From Longitalea luteola (lineage in GTDB: Bacteria; Bacteroidota; Bacteroidia; Chitinophagales; Chitinophagaceae): a DNA stretch of 64,000 bases. The notes beneath the pieces are model-generated. The model worked only from the letters and a program-made list of their open reading frames with translations. It did no database searches and was not told the origin of the DNA. The translations under genes and the position numbers were made by a program. Shown here in pieces: positions 62,028-64,000 of this stretch. Each line of letters opens with the position of its first letter. Within the stretch, counting starts at the first letter, position 1. The stretch covers positions 184,469 through 248,468 of the forward strand of contig NZ_JAFIQX010000012.1 of the NCBI RefSeq assembly GCF_017356035.1, written 5' to 3'.

Positions 62028-63721
62028 GGTGGTTCTTCGTCAGGTTTGGTGGTCGTGTTGAATGGACATATCTCTTTTATTAAGTAAGAGGAAGTTTGTA
62101 ATCTCGGGAAACGACTGGAATGCCATATAAGGAATTGATGTTTGGACGATCGGAAATATTTGAGGTGATTAATGCAGAAAAAGAAGATGGGAAGGTGTTA
62201 ATTTATGTCAGAAGTAAGCAATCAGGAAGTAATTGTCCAAATTGTAATGAATTAAGCTCCCGTTTACACAGTTATTATACAAGAAAGATTATGGATTTGC
62301 CACTGGCAGGTAGCCAAACCTGGTTAATTCTCCATGTAAGAAAGTTTTATTGCCTTAATGTCAATTGCATCCGAAAAGTATTTGCAGAACGGTTTTCGGA
62401 GCATATAGTCGCCCGTAAAACAGTTACGAAACGAGTAAATGAAAAGTTTTTAAAAATTGCTTCGTTAATGGGAGGAAATGGAGGTGTTCGAATATGTCAA
62501 TTAATGAATATGCCGACCAGCAGTTCGACCTTAATTAGATTAATACATCAGCAACCCCTTGAACACAGCACTGTTCCTAAGGTATTGGGTATTGATGACT
62601 GGGCTTTTAAAAAGGGCTCTCGATATGGTACAATTATCGTAGATCTTGAGAAGCGAAAAATAATCGATTTGTTACCTGATAGAGAAACTGTTTCAGTTGA
62701 AGGATGGCTAAAAGCACACCCCGGTGTTGAAATTGTAAGTCGAGACCGGTATTCTAATTTTGCCAATGGTGTAAAAAATGCATCTCCATCCATTAAGCAT
62801 GTCGCCGACCGTTGGCACCTGCTTAAAAACCTGGGTGATGCAATGCAAAAAGCATTGGATAGAAATGTTGTTAGTTTAAAAGCTGCCAGGCAGCGAATGA
62901 GCTATCAAGCGAATAACGAAGTTCAACCTCAACCCGTTGTGAGAAAAGAAAATGAAATATCTGAGAATGGCGTGATAGCCAAAAAATTCCATCAAGTGAA
63001 GCAAATGTTGTTGGATGGTAATAGTATTAAAAAAATTGCAAGGGATACCGGCGTAACTAGGATTACTATCAGAAAGTGGAAGTCATTTGACTTTCTGCCC
63101 CCCAAGAGGTCACCTAGAATGACCAACATGCACCTTTATGATGAAGCAGTAAGTAAAATGCTGGATGAAAATCCAAGGATTGAAACAAAGGAAGTCTTAG
63201 AGAAAATTACAGAAATGGGGTACAAGGGATCAACAACAATGTGCTATGAGAATGTCAGAAAATTGCGCGAAGGAAAAATAAATAATACTACGAATCAGTT
63301 GGCAACGATATTTTGGGTGCCCCCTAAAGCCAGCAATCTCTTTTATATTGATAGACGACGCTTATCAAAGGAAGAGAAATTGTTTATTAATACCCTATGC
63401 ACGGAGAGTAAAGAAATTAAAAGGGCTGCAAAACTCATACGGCAATTCAAAAGCATGCTCAAGAAAAAAGACGGTTCAATGTTAAATGCATGGATCAAAA
63501 ATGCTATATCATCAAACGTCAAAGAAATCAAAGGATTTGCAAAAGGATTACTTTCTGATTTCGAGGCAATCGAAAATGGCGTAAAATTACCATGGAGTAA
63601 TGGCCCGGTAGAAGGCCTGGTTAATAAGTTGAAAATATTCAAGCGTCAAATGTACGGTAGGGCGAGTTTTGAGCTTTTAAGAAAAAGATTAGTAAACCAC
63701 CAAGCTTGACGAAGAACCACC
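62028..63721 (+). mobile_element. ISL3-family insertion sequence (about 1.7 kb)
   Basis: Inverted repeats of 25 bp flank the transposase: GGTGGTTCTTCGTCA... at 62028-62052 and its complement at 63697-63721, matching at about 22 of 25 positions. The right repeat overlaps the transposase stop. I see no 8-bp target duplication next to these ends, so the ends may be slightly off or the flanks rearranged. Confidence 0.7.
62120..63709 (+). CDS. ISL3-family transposase
   Basis: The 529-aa protein has the N-terminal zinc motif CPNCNELSSRLHSYY...CLNVNC, the catalytic core with LGIDDWAFKKGSRYGTIIVDLE, EIVSRDRYSNFANGVKNASPSIKHVADRWHL, and the ending GPVEGLVNKLKIFKRQMYGRASFELL, the usual ISL3 signature with its Glu. 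Length and motifs are complete. It is the intact counterpart of the remnant at 57593, though the two differ at many positions and are not recent copies of each other. Confidence 0.93.
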   Translation: MPYKELMFGRSEIFEVINAEKEDGKVLIYVRSKQSGSNCPNCNELSSRLHSYYTRKIMDLPLAGSQTWLILHVRKFYCLNVNCIRKVFAERFSEHIVARKTVTKRVNEKFLKIASLMGGNGGVRICQLMNMPTSSSTLIRLIHQQPLEHSTVPKVLGIDDWAFKKGSRYGTIIVDLEKRKIIDLLPDRETVSVEGWLKAHPGVEIVSRDRYSNFANGVKNASPSIKHVADRWHLLKNLGDAMQKALDRNVVSLKAARQRMSYQANNEVQPQPVVRKENEISENGVIAKKFHQVKQMLLDGNSIKKIARDTGVTRITIRKWKSFDFLPPKRSPRMTNMHLYDEAVSKMLDENPRIETKEVLEKITEMGYKGSTTMCYENVRKLREGKINNTTNQLATIFWVPPKASNLFYIDRRRLSKEEKLFINTLCTESKEIKRAAKLIRQFKSMLKKKDGSMLNAWIKNAISSNVKEIKGFAKGLLSDFEAIENGVKLPWSNGPVEGLVNKLKIFKRQMYGRASFELLRKRLVNHQA

Positions 63722-64000
63722 ATAAACGTATTAGGGGGATACCATGCTGCGTTATTTACACTTGAAATGCCGGGATAGTTTATATTCATGATGTTTTCTG
63801 CTTCCACAATTCTTTGTTAGTAAGTATCCTTTAGATTAAGCAGTGCTACTAAAAGAAGGGGAGAACCTCATCATTAAGCTCCTCCGCCGCAATTTAAGCG
63901 TATTTATGATCTGTTCTAGCTAGTATTTGATCCGACAGTTTGAGGATTTTTTCTTTTTAGTTTTATAGGGTCAGGATATATTTTATGCTGCAGGTGGGAC
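63722..64000 (+). other. Window end: mobile-element debris
   Basis: No gene is supported. Bases about 63905-64000 repeat, with small changes, the block at 61665-61760 in direct orientation (TGTTCTAGCTAGTATTTGATCCGACAG against TGTTCCAGCTAATATATGC..., each quoted only in part). Both look like ends of IS481-type elements, so another such element probably starts beyond the window. Confidence 0.45.

Overview
The window looks like chromosomal DNA of a Bacteroidota member, most likely Chitinophagaceae (Chitinophaga/Niastella-like). The reasons are two SusC/SusD pairs with ECF sigma and FecR regulators, Bacteroidota-type T6SS tube and spike genes, weak or absent Shine-Dalgarno sequences, and small DUF6520-like and CarboxypepD_reg-like proteins. 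This assignment is inferred from gene content only. No rRNA, tRNA or CRISPR array was seen.

Layout. 1-9.5 kb holds housekeeping and accessory genes: an alpha/beta hydrolase divergent from an acyltransferase/DUF6320 pair, a YihY-type membrane protein, a bestrophin-like channel, small secreted proteins, an AraC regulator, a VOC protein and an SMP-30-like propeller. 9.8-19.7 kb is a co-directional phospho-signalling and cell-wall cluster: FHA protein, membrane PP2C phosphatase, membrane Ser/Thr kinase, a 1336-aa SEDS glycosyltransferase fused to a class B PBP transpeptidase, and a second FHA protein. The gene set parallels the actinobacterial fha-pstP-rodA-pbpA-pkn locus, but with rodA and pbpA fused and no PASTA domains. 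The gaps hold inverted short-word repeats. 20-22.4 kb has an NTF2-like protein, a CheY-like receiver and a Gfo/Idh/MocA oxidoreductase.

22.4-34.5 kb is an accessory island. A repeat array (units A and B, one word-linker split by a 1320-bp IS4-family element with a 9-bp target duplication) is followed by a frameshifted remnant, a complete hipBST-like toxin-antitoxin operon with three operator-like palindromes exactly 41 bp apart, and an orphan T6SS cargo module: hcp, vgrG and two tandem pairs of PAAR-metallopeptidase (M35/aspzincin) effector plus a 133-aa partner. The partner resembles the inhibitory propeptide of secreted M35 proteases, so immunity may have come from a detached propeptide. 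This is the strongest candidate for a little-described system here. A Ku gene follows.

35.8-55.1 kb contains two SusCD loci. The leftward one (sigma, FecR, SusC, SusD) has beside it a decayed paralogous copy: sigma region 2 fused in frame to FecR without region 4, plus a SusC stub. The rightward one (sigma, FecR, SusC, SusD, thioredoxin-like protein, DUF4397-like lipoprotein) is probably continued by an S9 peptidase at 58.5-61.6 kb, separated from it by IS21 and ISL3 debris. The window ends in IS481 debris carrying an intact ISL3 element.
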